Assembly (NCBI RefSeq): GCF_965638725.1
Contig: NC_134982.1
Span: 61,317,816-61,381,815, forward strand
DNA length: 64,000 nt
Direction: 5' to 3'
From: Aptenodytes patagonicus
Lineage: Eukaryota > Chordata > Aves > Sphenisciformes > Spheniscidae
The first letter of the stretch is position 1. Each line of letters opens with the position of its first letter. Positions 11,341 through 25,436 of this stretch are shown here, in pieces. Both the position numbers and the translations under genes were made by a program. The notes beneath the pieces were generated by a model. It was not told the DNA's origin. It searched no databases and saw only the letters and a program-made list of their open reading frames with translations.

Positions 11341-14300
11341 CATGTATCTGGTGACTGCCAGCCCAAAGTACTGGTAAGCACTTAATTGGGACTTGAGTAA
11401 GCAATGCTGAATTCTAGAAAAAAAAACAGAATGCTGTTATGACAGTGCTAGTTATCAAGACTATGTGTCTCCATAGAAGCACGCTACTGTGGGAGGTACA
11501 TTACTGGAAGCATGCACAGTCAGTAATTATTTGAATTCTGCATTAAGTTAACTGTAGTGCAGACATCACACCAACAAGAAGAAAATACAACACTCAAAGA
11601 ATTAACACTGAACGAAACTTATGTCAGCAAGTACTAATTTAATGTAAACTTTTCAGAAGAGCATCAAATAAATGAAGTTTTGTTTATCCAAAACAGATTT
11701 CAAAAGTCACTGGAGTACATTTCATTGAATCTCTTTCTTGGCAATAGACCTACCAGTATTTGAAGTAGATTAGGACACATAAAATCATCTCTGTGCTGTA
11801 ACACATTGTAAATTCATGTTTGTAACATCCATGTTTGTGATATCCCATAAAGACTTCTCTGTGTTTGATTATTGGTGCATGGGTATTTTTTCACTCTTTA
11901 CTATTGATACTTGGAAGTATGATGTTAATAGCCCCTGACAGGGTGACCAGAGAAAGTTCAAAGGATGATCACATCTGTTGAGGGCAAAGACTAAGCAAAA
12001 TAGTCCCCATTAACCTAGAAAACAGATGACTGAGGAAAGTTAAGACAGGTACATAAAACCATGAATGGCAGGTAGAAGGTGAATAACAAATGACTGTTTG
12101 CTATTTCTATGGACTACCTATCTTTTATTCTTGAAAATAATTAAAATTAGCTGAAGTTCAAATCACAAGATGCATAATCTTAGATCCTACTCATTGTAAT
12201 AATTTTACAGCAATAGAATCTGTGGAACCTAAACTCTAAATAGTAGAGCTTACCATGTTTTATGTGTGCTGGAGCTGACATAGCACTGAGCACAAGTGAA
12301 AGTCAAAAAGGACAAGCTTACACTCTAAATCTAATAAACTGTGTTACCAAGAGGTTAATAAGAGGTTTCAGAAACTCAAAATGTGACAATTTTATACCAG
12401 AATTTATACTAATTGTGTGGTTGATTTATGTACTAAATTGGTATATTAGCTAGTTGTGAGGAAATAAAAGCAAAAATATGACAGGTTTGCATGGTACTTT
12501 TTGAATTTAGGACAGGAAAATATATATCGAATTTAGGTTATAAGAAATTTGCTGATCATTAACTTTTCTCTACTGCCCTTCCCCAGGTTAATTAGGGAAC
12601 AAATTTTGCAAATCAAAATTTTGGAAACAGACCTTAGAGCATCATCCCAAACCTCAGTTCTGTTGCTGAGATGGAAAAGAATCCTTTTCTTTACTATGCA
12701 TCGATCATTTGTTAGGGTAACAGGCCTAGAGAAAAAAAAAAAATTAAATGTTGGGAAGATGTTATTTTTCAAGGCCAACTGTTTTGGTGTGACCAAACTC
12801 TCACTTTTGTTCATCTATCTGCTTTAGTGGGTATATAAAGTATGTCATCTTCTCACCAAGTTCTGTAAATAAATTTCATAATTTATTTAATAATTCATTA
12901 TTGCTGAACATTAAGGAAGCCTGTATGTTTCACTAGCTAGAAAACAGACTAGTTGCAAGGCCACAAATATTGGCATACTTCCATTCTTTCTTTTTTACAT
13001 TGGCCTGCATTAGTTATTATTTAGTTACTTCAGCCTTGTTGGAAAATGTGCCATTGCACCAAGGAAAAGTTAATTGCATGCTCTCTGTCAAGACCTGTTT
13101 GCTTTCAGAAAAAATGGCAGCAAAATGGAGCTCTTTGATGTAGCAAATACTTACAAGCATTCTCCAAGTCACAGTCTTCCTTCACAAAATGGGTCAGACT
13201 ATTAAAGAACACATCTCAGCTAATTAAAAAAAATGGCAAGCCTTGTTCTGTTCATTAAAACATATTTAAGTGGGCAGTTTTCTCCTCCAATGTGTTCTGA
13301 CAGTTTACCCATTTTCAAAGACAATGTAGGAGTATCTCAGTCCCAGTGAAAAGGTAGCTAAAACTTAAAGCCATCATATTTTTAGATGACTGGGTTTACC
13401 ATCAGTGTGCCTTCCATGGAAAAAAAAAAGCATGCATATTTGAGTATTTTAATCCTAAAGGATGCCATTTTTGCAGCAAACTTCCCTGAAAAACAGGACA
13501 TTGTTGCAAGTTGTAGGGTCAGAACAAGGACTTGGGAGGAGACCTGTCAATACAATTGAAGATAGTATCTGCTCTCCATAGATATCTTCTAAGGGATATT
13601 TTCCATATTCCTTAAACTGTCCCTCGTCAATATCAGAGAAGTTTGAATCACCCATGGGAGCTTCAGCTCTAGATGAGGCAAGACTCCATGCGCAGCAAAT
13701 CGTTGGCATCCTTGTTGCAACTGTTCAGTGCACAGTTTTGTGGAGAACATTTATTATTTCACTCTGTGCTATAATTTCTTTTCATGTCTGTGAAATACCA
13801 GTCCTGAAGGTCTGTGCAAAAATGAGAACAATGGGATCCTACTTGTCCAGATGGCCTCTCTCAACAGCAGCAACACTGAGTCCTGGCATACTAGAACTTC
13901 AAATCTCAGGACTGCTAGCTGCTCCTGAGGTGTGCACAATACAAACTCTGAGCTCTTCAGAGCTCAGTCCCTAACAGTCCCCAGGAAGGATGTGATAACA
14001 CCTAGTGATGAAGGGGACATGAAACAGGGCAAGACTCAAGAGCCACCAAGTGGTCAGGGATTCATCAGAACTTCCCCCTAGGTGGGAGTATATATCCCCC
14101 TTTCCAGCATATATCAGAACATCGCTTGATGTTTGAGGGCCCTTTATCCAAACAAAAAACATTCTGTAAAACACACAAATTTCAATGAATCACCATGATT
14201 GTGTGGAAAAATTCTGCATCCAGGTTCTCCCATGATTTCCCCTCAAGAAGTGGAAATCCTATTAACAGAATGTGTGTGGTTGGCAGGGGGAAGGCTGTTG

Positions 14301-15211
14301 TTTTGTTTCACTTTTAACTCCTGGCACTGATATGATGATTTCCTGACATATGCTGCTGCAGGAGGAAAACACATAGCAGAAGTATAAAGCATGCCAGCGG
14401 TCCTCACTTAGTACCGTATAGGAGATGACACAGAGCTAGTAGAACCAATGCTCTTACATATTCTCTGCTAACCTGCAGATCTTGGCTCCTTAGTCATTAC
14501 AAAGACAGTGAAAAGACATCACCACTTCTTCCCAAAACCCTTCAGGAAGTTTATGTTGAATGAGGCTGAGAATCTGATGCATGAATTCAGCCATGCAATC
14601 CATTACTTAATCATATAAAGAAGTTATTGTGGTTCTGCTACTCTTTTAGAAATGAGCCCTATACTCACAGCTGCGACCTGCCAGCCATAACATCTGTAAC
14701 CTATAGACTTCTAACCTGAATGAAGCAATAATTACTTTTTAGATGGCAGTGGGGTCTTTAAAATCCATAAAATGCAATTATTGGTGCTACAGGCTAACTA
14801 GTTATATATTATTGGACATATATTATAGCCAACTGCTCTTAAAATGTGATAAGTACTTATGGTGTAAAGAAGTTTATAGAGGAGTTCAGTAAAGTTATAA
14901 GTAGAAGCACAATAATCACTGTATATTGAGACAGCCTAAATGGACTGTTTGGAGCAAAGCCAGCTGCCAGCAGCCTATCTTTCAGTGCTATCTATTAGAG
15001 TTAGCTTCATTATTGCATTTCTGTTTTACAGCCATGGTAGAGAATACAATGTAATTTACAGATCCATATCTTCGTTCAATTATCTGTGCAATCTAGCTTC
15101 ACTAGAAATTGTCCTGTGCTTTAAACTAATGCATCAGACTGTTATGATTAGCTGCTTAAAAATTTACTTGGCGTGTTTATAAATCCAACCCACCATCGGC
15201 TTCTGCTTATC
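11341..15211. other. intergenic, no gene recognised
   Basis: No convincing exon. Short frames exist at 13455-13709 (minus) and 13654-13974 (plus) in a slightly more balanced-composition stretch, but they overlap each other and show no family I can name. A trace of CR1 endonuclease-like wording at about 13630-13690 is discussed among the rejected items. Confidence 0.5.
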
Positions 15212-15233
15212 AAAAAAAAAAAAAAAAAAAAAA
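15212..15233. repeat. poly(A) tract of 22 bases
   Basis: An uninterrupted A run. The preceding few hundred bases do not read as a processed gene copy and I see no flanking duplication, so it is noted only as a homopolymer. Confidence 0.9.
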
Positions 15234-18200
15234 TTAAGACCAAGGTTCAGTAGTTCTGTACTAATATTTCTCCCAACACATACTTTCTTATTTTAATTAC
15301 AAAGTCTTTGGATCATTTGAAGTTGACAAATTAAACCACTACTAACAAAAGATTGTTTAGACTCTGCTTAAGCTCTCTTATTTACTTAGCAGAAGATGTT
15401 TCAGCACCAATTAACCTCAAGGGCAGTTCAGTGCTTTTAATTCAGTGGTTTATATGATCCCTGGATATAACTGACATGTCAGCTTGTTAGGTTTTGCAGT
15501 GCTTTCAAGAGAGTCACTGCACATTAATGTAAGATCAGTATCATCTTCATGTACCTATCATTATTTCAGTAGGAGGTATTTCAACATATACTGTTGGCTG
15601 TGAAGCTCAACCTTTTTACTTCTTTAAAGAATTCCAGAAGATCCTGCTAGAAGAGAGAAGCAGATGGCTAGTCACCAGTTGGTAAGGAGGAGTAGAGGAA
15701 TCTACATACCTCTAAATATAAAAATAACTGTTCATAGCACTTCATTATTTATTTACATTTTAGTACATGCAAAGAGATAACCTTGTATGTCCCATTCAGA
15801 CATTAGCACTTCTGATGTTTATAGCTAAATAAAGTATTGTGATAGGAGTATAAACCCCATTTCTGGAAAGTTTACACACTTATAAACATACAAACCATAC
15901 TTTCTTTTAATGACTTTACTTCTGCGCATTTGTGTAAGAAGATTTCAGCCCATTCAGATAGTCATAATTACTCTAAAAAGTCACTCCTTCAATAATCTCT
16001 GTGAAAACTATTTCAGCACGTAAATTATGGACAAGCCATTAACTGTGAGTATTCACTCTTTATTGGTTTTGACTGAATATGAAAATTTCATTATAAGATT
16101 TTCCTTATTAGAGAGATCCAAAACAAATGTGGCACAGCTTTTCTTCCCACAACAGATATGCCATGGCTGCTGCTACTGTTGACTGAAGAGTGGAAGTTCA
16201 GGCTGCTTTGCAAATCTTTTCCTAAATACAAAATACTAAAGACTTATATAATAAGTTCCAATTATTTAGGAGTTAATAAGGGAATTTTATCTACACTTTC
16301 TATGGCACACTTTGAGCTAGTAGTCCTACCATTACATTAATGTTGCTGGAGATATGACTGGATTACTAATAGCAAGTGAACATCTAAAGTCTTATAACAC
16401 TGGTAGGATAAAGTGTTTAAAAACTGAAACTAATTTTCTTACTAAAACCAAAGGCAGATGATCAAAGGAAAAAAAATGCTGATACTTGACCTCTGCCTGG
16501 CAGCAAGTGAGAAATTGTAGCTTGTGCAGGGTTACTTTCAACAGAGCTAATTTTCTCTAAAATGCATTTTTCCCAGTGAGTGGACAGTAGCAAAAAATTG
16601 CAGGTTTAAAATTGCCAAAGAAACAAACAAGAAAACAGAAGTCCCAAGGACGAAAAAGTTAGTCTTGTTCAATTACTGTAAGAGTTTTAAAATATCATTT
16701 GAAATCCACTTCAAAAATACATGACTCTACTGATATTGGCACCTCAGGTAACAGCCTGATTCTTTCCAGAACAGCAACACAACATGGGCAAATGGACAGA
16801 TTTTTGTAAAAACTTTGTGTCGTAATTTTGTTTAATTATAACTTAATATAATGTAATTATAATAATATAAGCTATGTCTTTCGATAGCACAGAAGTCAAT
16901 GGGCAGGGCAACCCTGCCCCCTTTGGACTTGCAAGTCAAAAATAAAGTAGCAATAATACCTTCCAAAACTCTGCCCCATCGCTTGTCCTAACCACAGGGA
17001 ATCCTAATATCCTGCTCCATCTAGCGGCTGAAATTCTGACAATCATCAAGGAGACAATGTATTCAGACGATAAATATGCCATACCAGCAAGAGCTGCTTT
17101 GCAAGATACATTTATGTATATTAACACCTATGTACACATATACACAAACAGAAGTTGCAAGTTATCAGCCATTAGAAACTGTGCATTAAGTAATAGTATT
17201 CTGCATTATTAACTTCTCCCTAAAATATTATTTATTACTTTCTCATACAACGTATCTGCTCTTTGATGCACTCTACTCTCAGCAAGTCAGGCCCTCTGAA
17301 TAAATATGCATTCCAGTGCTGCAGTCATAATCTACTCAACAAAATGCAAACGAAAACAGATAAAAATTTCCCAACCCAAAAAAAAGGTACTTGTATTTCA
17401 CTAATTATTTTATTCCAAAATCTTGGAAATTGTTCCTTAAAATGTCATTGACAGCAAAAAGTGCATGTTGGGAGGAAGCTAAAGTTTAAATTTCGAAGTG
17501 CAAAGACCTGTACAAATGTATCCATTTATGTTAATGTATCCATTAACTTAATGCACAAAGTGTAAAAACACCAAGCTCCAAGCACATATCCACATGTATT
17601 TGAACTTTATAAGTAGTCGCATTGCAGAAAATAAAAAATATTTTCCAGCACAACCCAAGGTATCACAACCTGAGCTTATATAGAGTACACAACTGACATC
17701 TTTTGCAGAAGTATCTCTGGCAGTATCATTTTAGTGCTTACTTATTAAATTTCATGCTATGCAACAAAATTAAACACCAGCTCTGTTGGGTAAACTGCAC
17801 TGTATTACTTAGCTAAAGTGGTTTTGGAGAATGAACTGTCACTGCTGGGGTTTGCATTGTGGTTTTAGAGTCTTATCTCCACGATTCTTTTATATTCAGC
17901 GTGAACATGAAACTAGTCGAGTTTATAAAATGTGTAAAATATTAAACATAATATAGTCATTTTATCTCCAAAAATAGGTAAAAAAAAACTTAAACAAGTG
18001 ACACTAACACTAGAATTGAGGTCAAACAATATGACAAGCAATAATTAATTTTATATCCCTTAAAGTACTGTTTATAATATTACTCTCTGCAGTTTGGCAA
18101 GAAGCAACCCCTAGCTAATAAAACATACAGTAATCTCTGTCAGCTACACACCAATAACTCCAAAAAGCTAAAGTAGATGAACAGATTTCACATGCAAAAA

Positions 18201-18557
18201 CAGTCACTTTTAACAGAAAAACCCAGTTACTTTTAACAGAAAGCCTAGTAGCTACCCATAGCCAAACGATCAATTACTCATCTTCAAACAAGCTTAATCT
18301 TTAAAATGATGGATAAAATAAAACCTAAGTCTGTATTTACCAACTGTATTTTTATCATTCTCAGTGGAATAGAAATACAGATTTTATATGAGTACATTCA
18401 GTAACATTGAAGTGTCTCAACAGTAGTAAGTACCTATCCCAAATAAGCTTTAATTCCTGCATTTGTATAACAACACTGCATTGCCATGGCCAACTCAGTG
18501 AGAATAACTGTTCAGTCCACAGAGGATGGTCAAAAAAATAAAACACTTTAAAATACG
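15234..18557. other. intergenic, no gene recognised
   Basis: AT-rich sequence, with AT-only runs near 16830-16870. I see no exon, RNA gene or dated repeat. Confidence 0.6.
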
Positions 18558-18579
18558 TATACACACACACACACACACC
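18558..18579. repeat. AC dinucleotide microsatellite
   Basis: About ten AC units lie some 60 bases upstream of the 5'-truncated end of the next CR1 element. Confidence 0.9.
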
Positions 18580-18637
18580 TGGGGGTTTTGGTTGATGGCA
18601 AGTTGAATAGGAACAATGTGAATAGGAACAATGAATA

Positions 18638-19158
18638 GAACAGTGTGCCCTGGCATCCAAAAGGGCCAACTGTGTCCTGGAGTGCACACTATTAGAGTGT
18701 GTCCAGAGGAGGGAGACCGAGATGGTGAAAGGTCGCAAGGGCAGGACTTACGAGGAGCGGCTGAGGTCACTTGGTTTGTTCAGCTTAGAGAAGAGAAGGC
18801 TGAGGGGTGGCCTCATCACAGTCAAGGCATCAACTTCCTCAAAGGGGGCAGTGGAGGGGGAGGTGCTCATCTCCTCTCTCTGGTGACCAGCGACAGGACA
18901 CGAGGAAATGGAATGAAGCTGTGTCAGGGGAAGTTCAGACTGGATATTAGTAAAAGGTTCTTCACTGAGAGGGTGGTCGGTCACTGGAACAGGCTCCCCA
19001 GGGAAGTGGTCACAGCACCAAGCCTGTCAGAGTTCAAGGAGCATCTGCACAACACTCTTAGTCATATGGTTTAGTTTTAGGTAGTCCTGTGAGGAGCAGG
19101 GAGTTGTACTCGATGATCTTTATGGGTCCCTTCCAAACCAAGATATTCTATGACTCTC
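18638..19158 (+). mobile_element. CR1 LINE, 5'-truncated
   Basis: The 3' 520 bp of a CR1 element in sense. The recognisable order is the end of ORF2, reading EERLRSL-like then a Leu/Arg/Lys-rich stretch, a 'gaccagcgacaggacacgagg' phrase, an 'RLDISKRFFTERVVGHWNRLP' type motif and the final 'ttcaaggagc' phrase. The 3' UTR has 'ttgtactcgatgatcttta' and 'gggtcccttccaa', and the element finishes at 'atattctatgactct', the degenerate 8-bp tail repeat. One long open frame (18631-19074) passes through it but includes non-CR1 bases at its start, so it is not a host gene. Confidence 0.85.
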
Positions 19159-22100
19159 TCTATATATAGCCTAATGTTGAAAATGTTTTATATAAACCAA
19201 TGACAAAACTGAGTCCAGCCCCATCAGAAAACTCCATGACAGTAAAACTGTTTGAGATACACAGTAAAAGTAATGACATAAAAAAATTACCTTGTGAAGA
19301 GAGATGAAATGTCACAACTAGATTGAAGAAAAAGGTATTTAAAGACATATATGAAATAATGAATTAAAAAAAAGAGAGGATCAGCTGAAGCATTCAGTTG
19401 GATCTGTCATAACATGAGAAGAAAGCAACATTCTCTGAAACTGAAAAGTGATAACTTGAGAATTCATTGCCACAACATAGCAGAGGAACCGGCTTAGTGA
19501 GATTCAAAATAAAGTAGGTACTGATATAGTTAACAAGAACAACTCTATTACATTAGAGAAGATGAAAAACACTCTATAAACTCCTGTGCTGTAGAGTCAA
19601 AGGTTAGGAATGTCAAGGTTTCAGAAGCAGCTCCAACTTGGTTATTTTCATAATTACACATTACAGAGATCCTAATGCTATCTCTCTGAAAGTACAGCCA
19701 TGGTGACACTAGTTGCAAAGGCCAAGGGATTAGAGAGACAAGCTGACAATATGAGCAGAAGGCAGATGCAGGAGTTGGAAGGCAGATGGGCAATGGGTAG
19801 GAACATTGTGGTGTGCTCTGAATACTCAAACATCTCTGCTATCGCTTTGATAACAGTATGAAAGATAAGATACCAGAGTAAATGCAAAACGAGGTTCACC
19901 AAGTATATCACTCTCTTTTTTTCATTTCATCTTTTTTTTGATTGTAAGAAAAGATGGTAATGCCAACTCTTCCATGGAATTTCTGAATCCAAAGAAAATT
20001 GAAAAACCTACATTCTTGCTATGTGAGAATTCATACATAGACACAGTGGAACCATTTCATTTAAAACAAACTCAGAAGTTTTCAGTTTTTGTCATCTTTA
20101 AGCCCACTCACATAAAATTTGTCCTTTTTGCTGCAAGACACGTTCCCATAAGCTACTTTAACACAGGATGCCATGGATGCAAAAGTCTTCTAGAAGTTAA
20201 GGGAAGAATGGACAAGTTCATGGAAACCCCAGCTGCTAATAAACACAGAATGCAGATAGAGAAACCACTCACAAAATCCCTGAGTCAGAAAATTGCCAGA
20301 GGTTGGAATAGTCCATAGGAAGCATTACTGTTTGCTGTACTGTCTCTTTCCATTTCTATTGCTCCTCTCTAGACGTCCAGTCTTGGACCACAACAGAAGA
20401 GTGCAGAGTGAACACAGTTGGACCCAGCAGGGCTCTCTTACAGAACATTTGCCTTACAGAACATTTTCATTTTCTGTCAGATGCAGATAGAATAAGGAAA
20501 CCAATGATATGACATGATCACAGCAGTGAAATAAATGTCTTTGAAAAAAGTTGCAAGCCCTACATTGCAATACCCACTATAGTTTCTTAATAAATTCTTT
20601 ACTCTTTCCTTCAAATAGGACAGTATGATACATTATGATACCATGGCATGAAATATGATCAAGTGGGGTCCAGGTATGACAGCATTCTGGTCAGTTCCTA
20701 CAAGTCCCATTCCAACCTTTCAGGTCCATTTTGTGACCTTCCTACCTTCTTTTCCTCTGAATGTTTTCTCCCTGATGCAAGTTCACAAGATTCTCTCTGG
20801 TGACTGTCTAAATTTCTGCCTTTATACCTATGGCAGCAGAACAGTGCATTGACTCACTTTATTCTTCCAGTGCTGTCCTTCAGCAAGGATGAGCCTTCAT
20901 TCATCGATGTTTTGCTTAGTGGCCCAACCAATTGTGACATTCCAGCAGAAAAGACAAGTTCCCATTTCCTTCTTTCTAGATTTTGTTTTACTACTTGAAC
21001 ACTGAATAGCCCAGGCATATTGTGTACAGCTTCAACCCCAAATAGCAAGTTTTTTTTCGTAAGCTAAGTGTTTTCAGATCAGCTATAAAGCAGAAGCAGA
21101 CCAGACTGAGCAGGCCTTCTCTAATTTGAAGCAGTTCTGTTGTTCAGAGTTTGTTCGATGTTACAATAAAACAAAAGCAATTACTTTTACTATACCTCCC
21201 TCCCAGCCAGGACAGAAGTGTTTAAAAACATCTTTACATCTTTTACATCTTTACACATCAAGCTCAGCATAGAACTTCCACTACAAAGTAGTCTTTTATT
21301 ATATTTTGTTTGTCAAAAAACATCAGTTGGTTGGGTCCCCCATGAAGATTAAGTCAATGAGAAGAATAAGGGACTACATTTTGCCATATCATTTTCAAAA
21401 TTGATATGGGAAATCTGAAATATGGAAGCTGTTTCATAATGAATTCTGCTACAAGTAGACATTCTGTAATACTATGGGGTAGAAATACTACCTCTTATGG
21501 AAAGAGAAGGGTCTAAGATTTTAAAGTTGTAATATGGAAAAAGAAAAAAAGAAAAAACATGGGTAATTTCTAGAGCTTTTGTAATTTCCAGGGCCAGTAG
21601 ATAGAAACATTAATTATATTAAAGATACTTGCTTTACGTGGAAAATTTCCAGAATAAACTCACTAATAAATCTAAGACTTTCCCCCGACTCCCATCTTTT
21701 CTGACATTAGGTGCATCAATTGATTTGAGACAGTACAAAGATTTCATGATCATTCATCTCAAACTTATTTGTACAGCTGTTGCCAATAAATAATAAAAGA
21801 TGAATGTAAAGAAAAAAACTATAACACAATGAGTGCATTTATGTGCAGTGTGCATATCTCAAAGAGTTATCATAGGTGCTACACAATCCCAATACGCAAC
21901 AAACCCAACACTACTCAAATTACAGAAATTACATGCAATCACCATCCTTATCTTCATGCTATGCCCAAGCACACTGTGAAGGACAGAAATAGACTAGGTT
22001 TCATACAATGTTTCTTCCTTGCTCAAGTGGATTAAAAAGAATGGATTTCAATTCCAATAACAGAAAATATTGGAGTATTGATTCCTTCAATTTTTAAACT

Positions 22101-22600
22101 GGAAGGAACTTCCATTTTGATGCCTTCTTTGTTGACAGTCTAAGTGGTTAAAGTTAAAGTTAAGTTAAGTCCAGGCAATGACATCACACATGCAAAACAA
22201 GTTCAAGGAAAAAACCCACAAGCATTTCAGAAAACATTAAAAGACATTTAGCTTGTAATAGTAAAATTCTTAACAGCAGGCACTTACTAAGAGATAATGT
22301 CCTCAGTGGTTAATGGTCCAAGATGCAGCTGAGGACCATTAACTCCTCCCCACTGGTCATTAACTGGCAAAAGAACAAGAATCCAACTGTGATTAAGAAT
22401 CATTCATTTAGCTCTTTGGATACTAAGTCACCTTTATCACAGCCAAACATTAAAACACAAGGAATTTAGCTTTTTTGTTTCTTCAATTAAAGTTTAAAGA
22501 AAGGAGAATCACCATTCATAAAGAATCATCATCATTAAACTGTCAACATTTGCAGCTCACCAAAATAAACTTCCTGCCTGATATATCCAGGGCAGTATTA
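19159..22600. other. intergenic, no gene recognised
   Basis: No exon recognised. The short frames, up to 126 codons at 19938-20318, lack any family signature. Small internal tandem bits are present, for example two copies of 'ttacagaacatt' around 20440-20465. Confidence 0.55.
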
Positions 22601-22855
22601 TCATAGGATCATAGGCTTGAAAGGACTTCTGGATGTCATCTAGCCCACCTTCCTATTCCAAACCCTAGTTCAAAAACTAGACTGATTTTCTCAGGGCCTT
22701 GTCCAGTCAAGTTTTTAAAACCTTCAAGGGTTCACAGCCTCTCCCGACTACCTGTTCAGAGTCATTGCCCCCTCTCATTATAAAGCTTTTTTTATTCCTT
22801 AGAATGTTCATTTCAGTTGCCCCCTTATAGAACAACAACAGAAAACCCACTTTCA
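22601..22855 (-). repeat. old CR1 LINE 3' fragment
   Basis: Reads as the complement of a CR1 3' end: 'atcataggatcataggc' (decayed 8-bp tail repeats), then 'gatgtcatctagcccacc', 'tgtccagtcaagtttt' and further ORF2-end wording. Divergence is high and no frame survives, so it is an old insertion. Confidence 0.75.
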
Positions 22856-24722
22856 TCCACTTTTATTCCTGTTTCAATAAAAGGTTGAATGAACAGTCAC
22901 AAGTTAAATAAGATTAAGCAATGTTGAATGATAGATGAACAAGTTTACATCTTGACTCAGTCAGATACAGCACTAATGCTCACCAGACTTCCCACCCTTC
23001 ATGGCGCGGTGGGTACGTTTCACTGATGTGTAATGAACCCGCACTAACTCCATGAAATACCATCAGGTCATCCCTTCATCCTCCTCCTCACTCACTCCTC
23101 CACCCCACCACCTTCGTCCCTGCAACAGCCGCTTCTTTTTGCCAGCATAACATTTTGGTCAGGAAGTCAAGTCAGAGAAGTGACCAGGTTAAAACTATTC
23201 ATCTGAGAGACAGGTAAACTTTTGGGGAATGGGATGATTGCAGCCTGAAGTAACTGCGAAACTGCAGTCCTGCCCTATATGTCCTTCAATACTGGACTGA
23301 ACCTCCTTGCACACAAAATGTGCTCTAACCTGATTCACGGTCTCTCAGTACTATTGCAGTATAATAAATATAATATTGTATCATGTTTTAAAAGTAGCAT
23401 GTAGATTTACTTTATATATAACAATGACCACCATCCTTCTAAATATTCTCATTACTTCCAGGCACTAATTGGAAGGAGGTGCTAGGCTACATTTCTGAGA
23501 TTTTGGTCATTCTCTACATCATAAAGTAAAATTTTCAGTTTGACTTTGAACAGGGACAGACCAAAAGTTAGCATAAGCACTGAAGTTTTAGGTGTCTGTT
23601 AAAAGAGATTCTTATATACCATCTCCAAACCAATTTGTTTTGTTTACAGTTCTGATCAAATGATTTTGGAAAAAAGTAACTGTGTCGTTTGCACATATAT
23701 TTTCCTTTTCTGCCTTCTGAGATACAACTGTTTACTTCAGTGTCCAAATCAAGTTTATGGTAATGTATACTGCCAATGTCTTAGAGCCAAAATAACTGAG
23801 GAAAAGAAAGATGTTTCATTTGCAAAATGCATCAACAGGATTGCCAATGAAATTCTGACTACAGACTGTTCATATTGGTGATGATGTAGGAAGTGGAATG
23901 AACACAGCTTGAATTTCAGATAAATCACTGGGTATGCCATGTGGGCTGTTAGAAAACTCTTGCTTTGACTTATTAACTGAGCACATCTGATCTGGAAGCT
24001 TCAACAGAAAATAAATATGGAGCATCAAGATGTCATTTTCACAGAAATACTTTTCCAACCGTGCTTTACATGGTTTTTTTACAGACATGTTGTTGTTTCT
24101 TCTTTTTATTCTCTGTTTTATTGTATGTTATTGTATGTATTGTATTTTCTCCTAAAAGTAGTTTCCCCATTTATGCAATATGAAGGAAAAAAAAGAAAGT
24201 AAGTCTGCAGCAGATAGAGCATATTCAGCCTTTCCTGTTCAGCATATTCCCTTATGTATGGAACCCTTCAGTACTTGCTGCTCAGAGAGGTTGGAGGTAC
24301 CAGGATTGTAGACACATAAGATGCTCCATGTGTGCTGAGCCATGCAATCATGTTAGCACAGTGCTAAGCCTGAGCTACAATGCCTTTTCTTTCAGCAGAG
24401 CTTATTAACTTGACTTTAACATCACATTAATTAAAGTCATATGCCTTTTGGTCAAATCAGAACAGGAGCAGAACTAGTTTCCAGCTGCTTGCAACACACT
24501 ATGACAATGCATTCATTAAAGTCTTTGTTAGAACAATTAGCTGGAAGGTAGGAGACGTGTATTCCAGCTCCAGTTAGCACAGAAATATAATTAGTTCAAA
24601 TACAATTAATGAGACTTACCCAAAGGCGCATCTTCAAGCATATGGAGAAGCTTGCAAACAGAAACTGAGGTGCCTCTAGACTTTGTGCATTTCCTCAGGT
24701 AGACAGCAACCACTCAAGGATT
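22856..24722. other. intergenic, no gene recognised
   Basis: No exon recognised. A C-rich stretch around 23080-23130 and frames up to 73 codons carry no family signature. Confidence 0.55.
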
Positions 24723-24850
24723 TATAGAATCATAGAATCATAGAATAGTTTGGCTTGGAAGGCACCTCATCTAGATCATCTAGTCCAACTCCCCTGCCAT
24801 GGGCAGGGACATCTTCAACTAGATCAGGTTGCTCAGAGCCCCGTCCAACC

Positions 24851-25405
24851 TCACCTTGAATGTTTCAGGGATGGGGCATCCACCACCTCTCTGGGAAACC
24901 TGTCCCACTGTTTCACCACCCTCAGCATAAAAAATTTCTTCCTTATATCTAGTCTAAATCTACCCCCCTTTAGTTTAAAGCCATTCCCCCTTGTCCTGTC
25001 GCAACAGGCCCTCCTAAAAAGTTTGCCACCATCTTTTTTAGGAGCCCCCTTTAAGTACTGATAGGCTGCAATAAGGTCTCCCCAAAGCCTTCTCTTCTCT
25101 AGGCTGAACAACCCCAACTCTCTCAGCCCTTCCTCATAGGAGAGGTGTTCCATCCCCCTGATCATTTTTGTGGCCCTCTTCTGGACCCGCTCCAACAGGC
25201 CTGTGTCTTTCTTATGCTGAGGGCTCCAGAGCTGGACACAGTACTCCAGGTGGGGTCTCACCAGAGCAGAGTAGAGGGGCAGAATCACCTCCCTCGACCT
25301 GCTGGCCACGCTTCTTTGGATGCAGCCCAGGATACAATTGGCCTTCTGGGCTGCAAGCGCATATTGCCGGCTCATGTCCAGCTCTTCATCCACCAGCACC
25401 CCCAA
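24851..25405 (-). pseudogene. CR1 ORF2 C-terminal part, third frame segment
   Basis: 184 codons in a third frame, continuing the protein downstream of the polymerase. It has the conserved CR1 C-terminal run: '[11 protein letters not shown]', '[10 protein letters not shown]', '[17 protein letters not shown]', '[17 protein letters not shown]' and '[10 protein letters not shown]'. It is out of frame with the upstream polymerase segment because of an indel near the G run at 25465-25470. It loses frame again at about 24865-24875, just before the normal end of ORF2. It belongs to the LINE and is not a host gene. Confidence 0.88.
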
Positions 25406-25436
25406 GTCCTTCTCAGCAGGGCTGCTCTCAATCCCT

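Noticed and set aside
13455..13974. Overlapping frames, with a bit resembling the 'MGDxNxxD' block of CR1 endonuclease on the minus strand
   Set aside because: The likeness covers about a dozen residues only and the flanking sequence does not continue as CR1; too weak to annotate.
15212..15233. Processed pseudogene ending in the 22-base A tract
   Set aside because: No coding likeness upstream and no flanking duplication visible.
18631..19074. 147-codon plus-strand frame as a host gene
   Set aside because: Its body is the CR1 ORF2 C-terminus; the start lies in non-CR1 flank.
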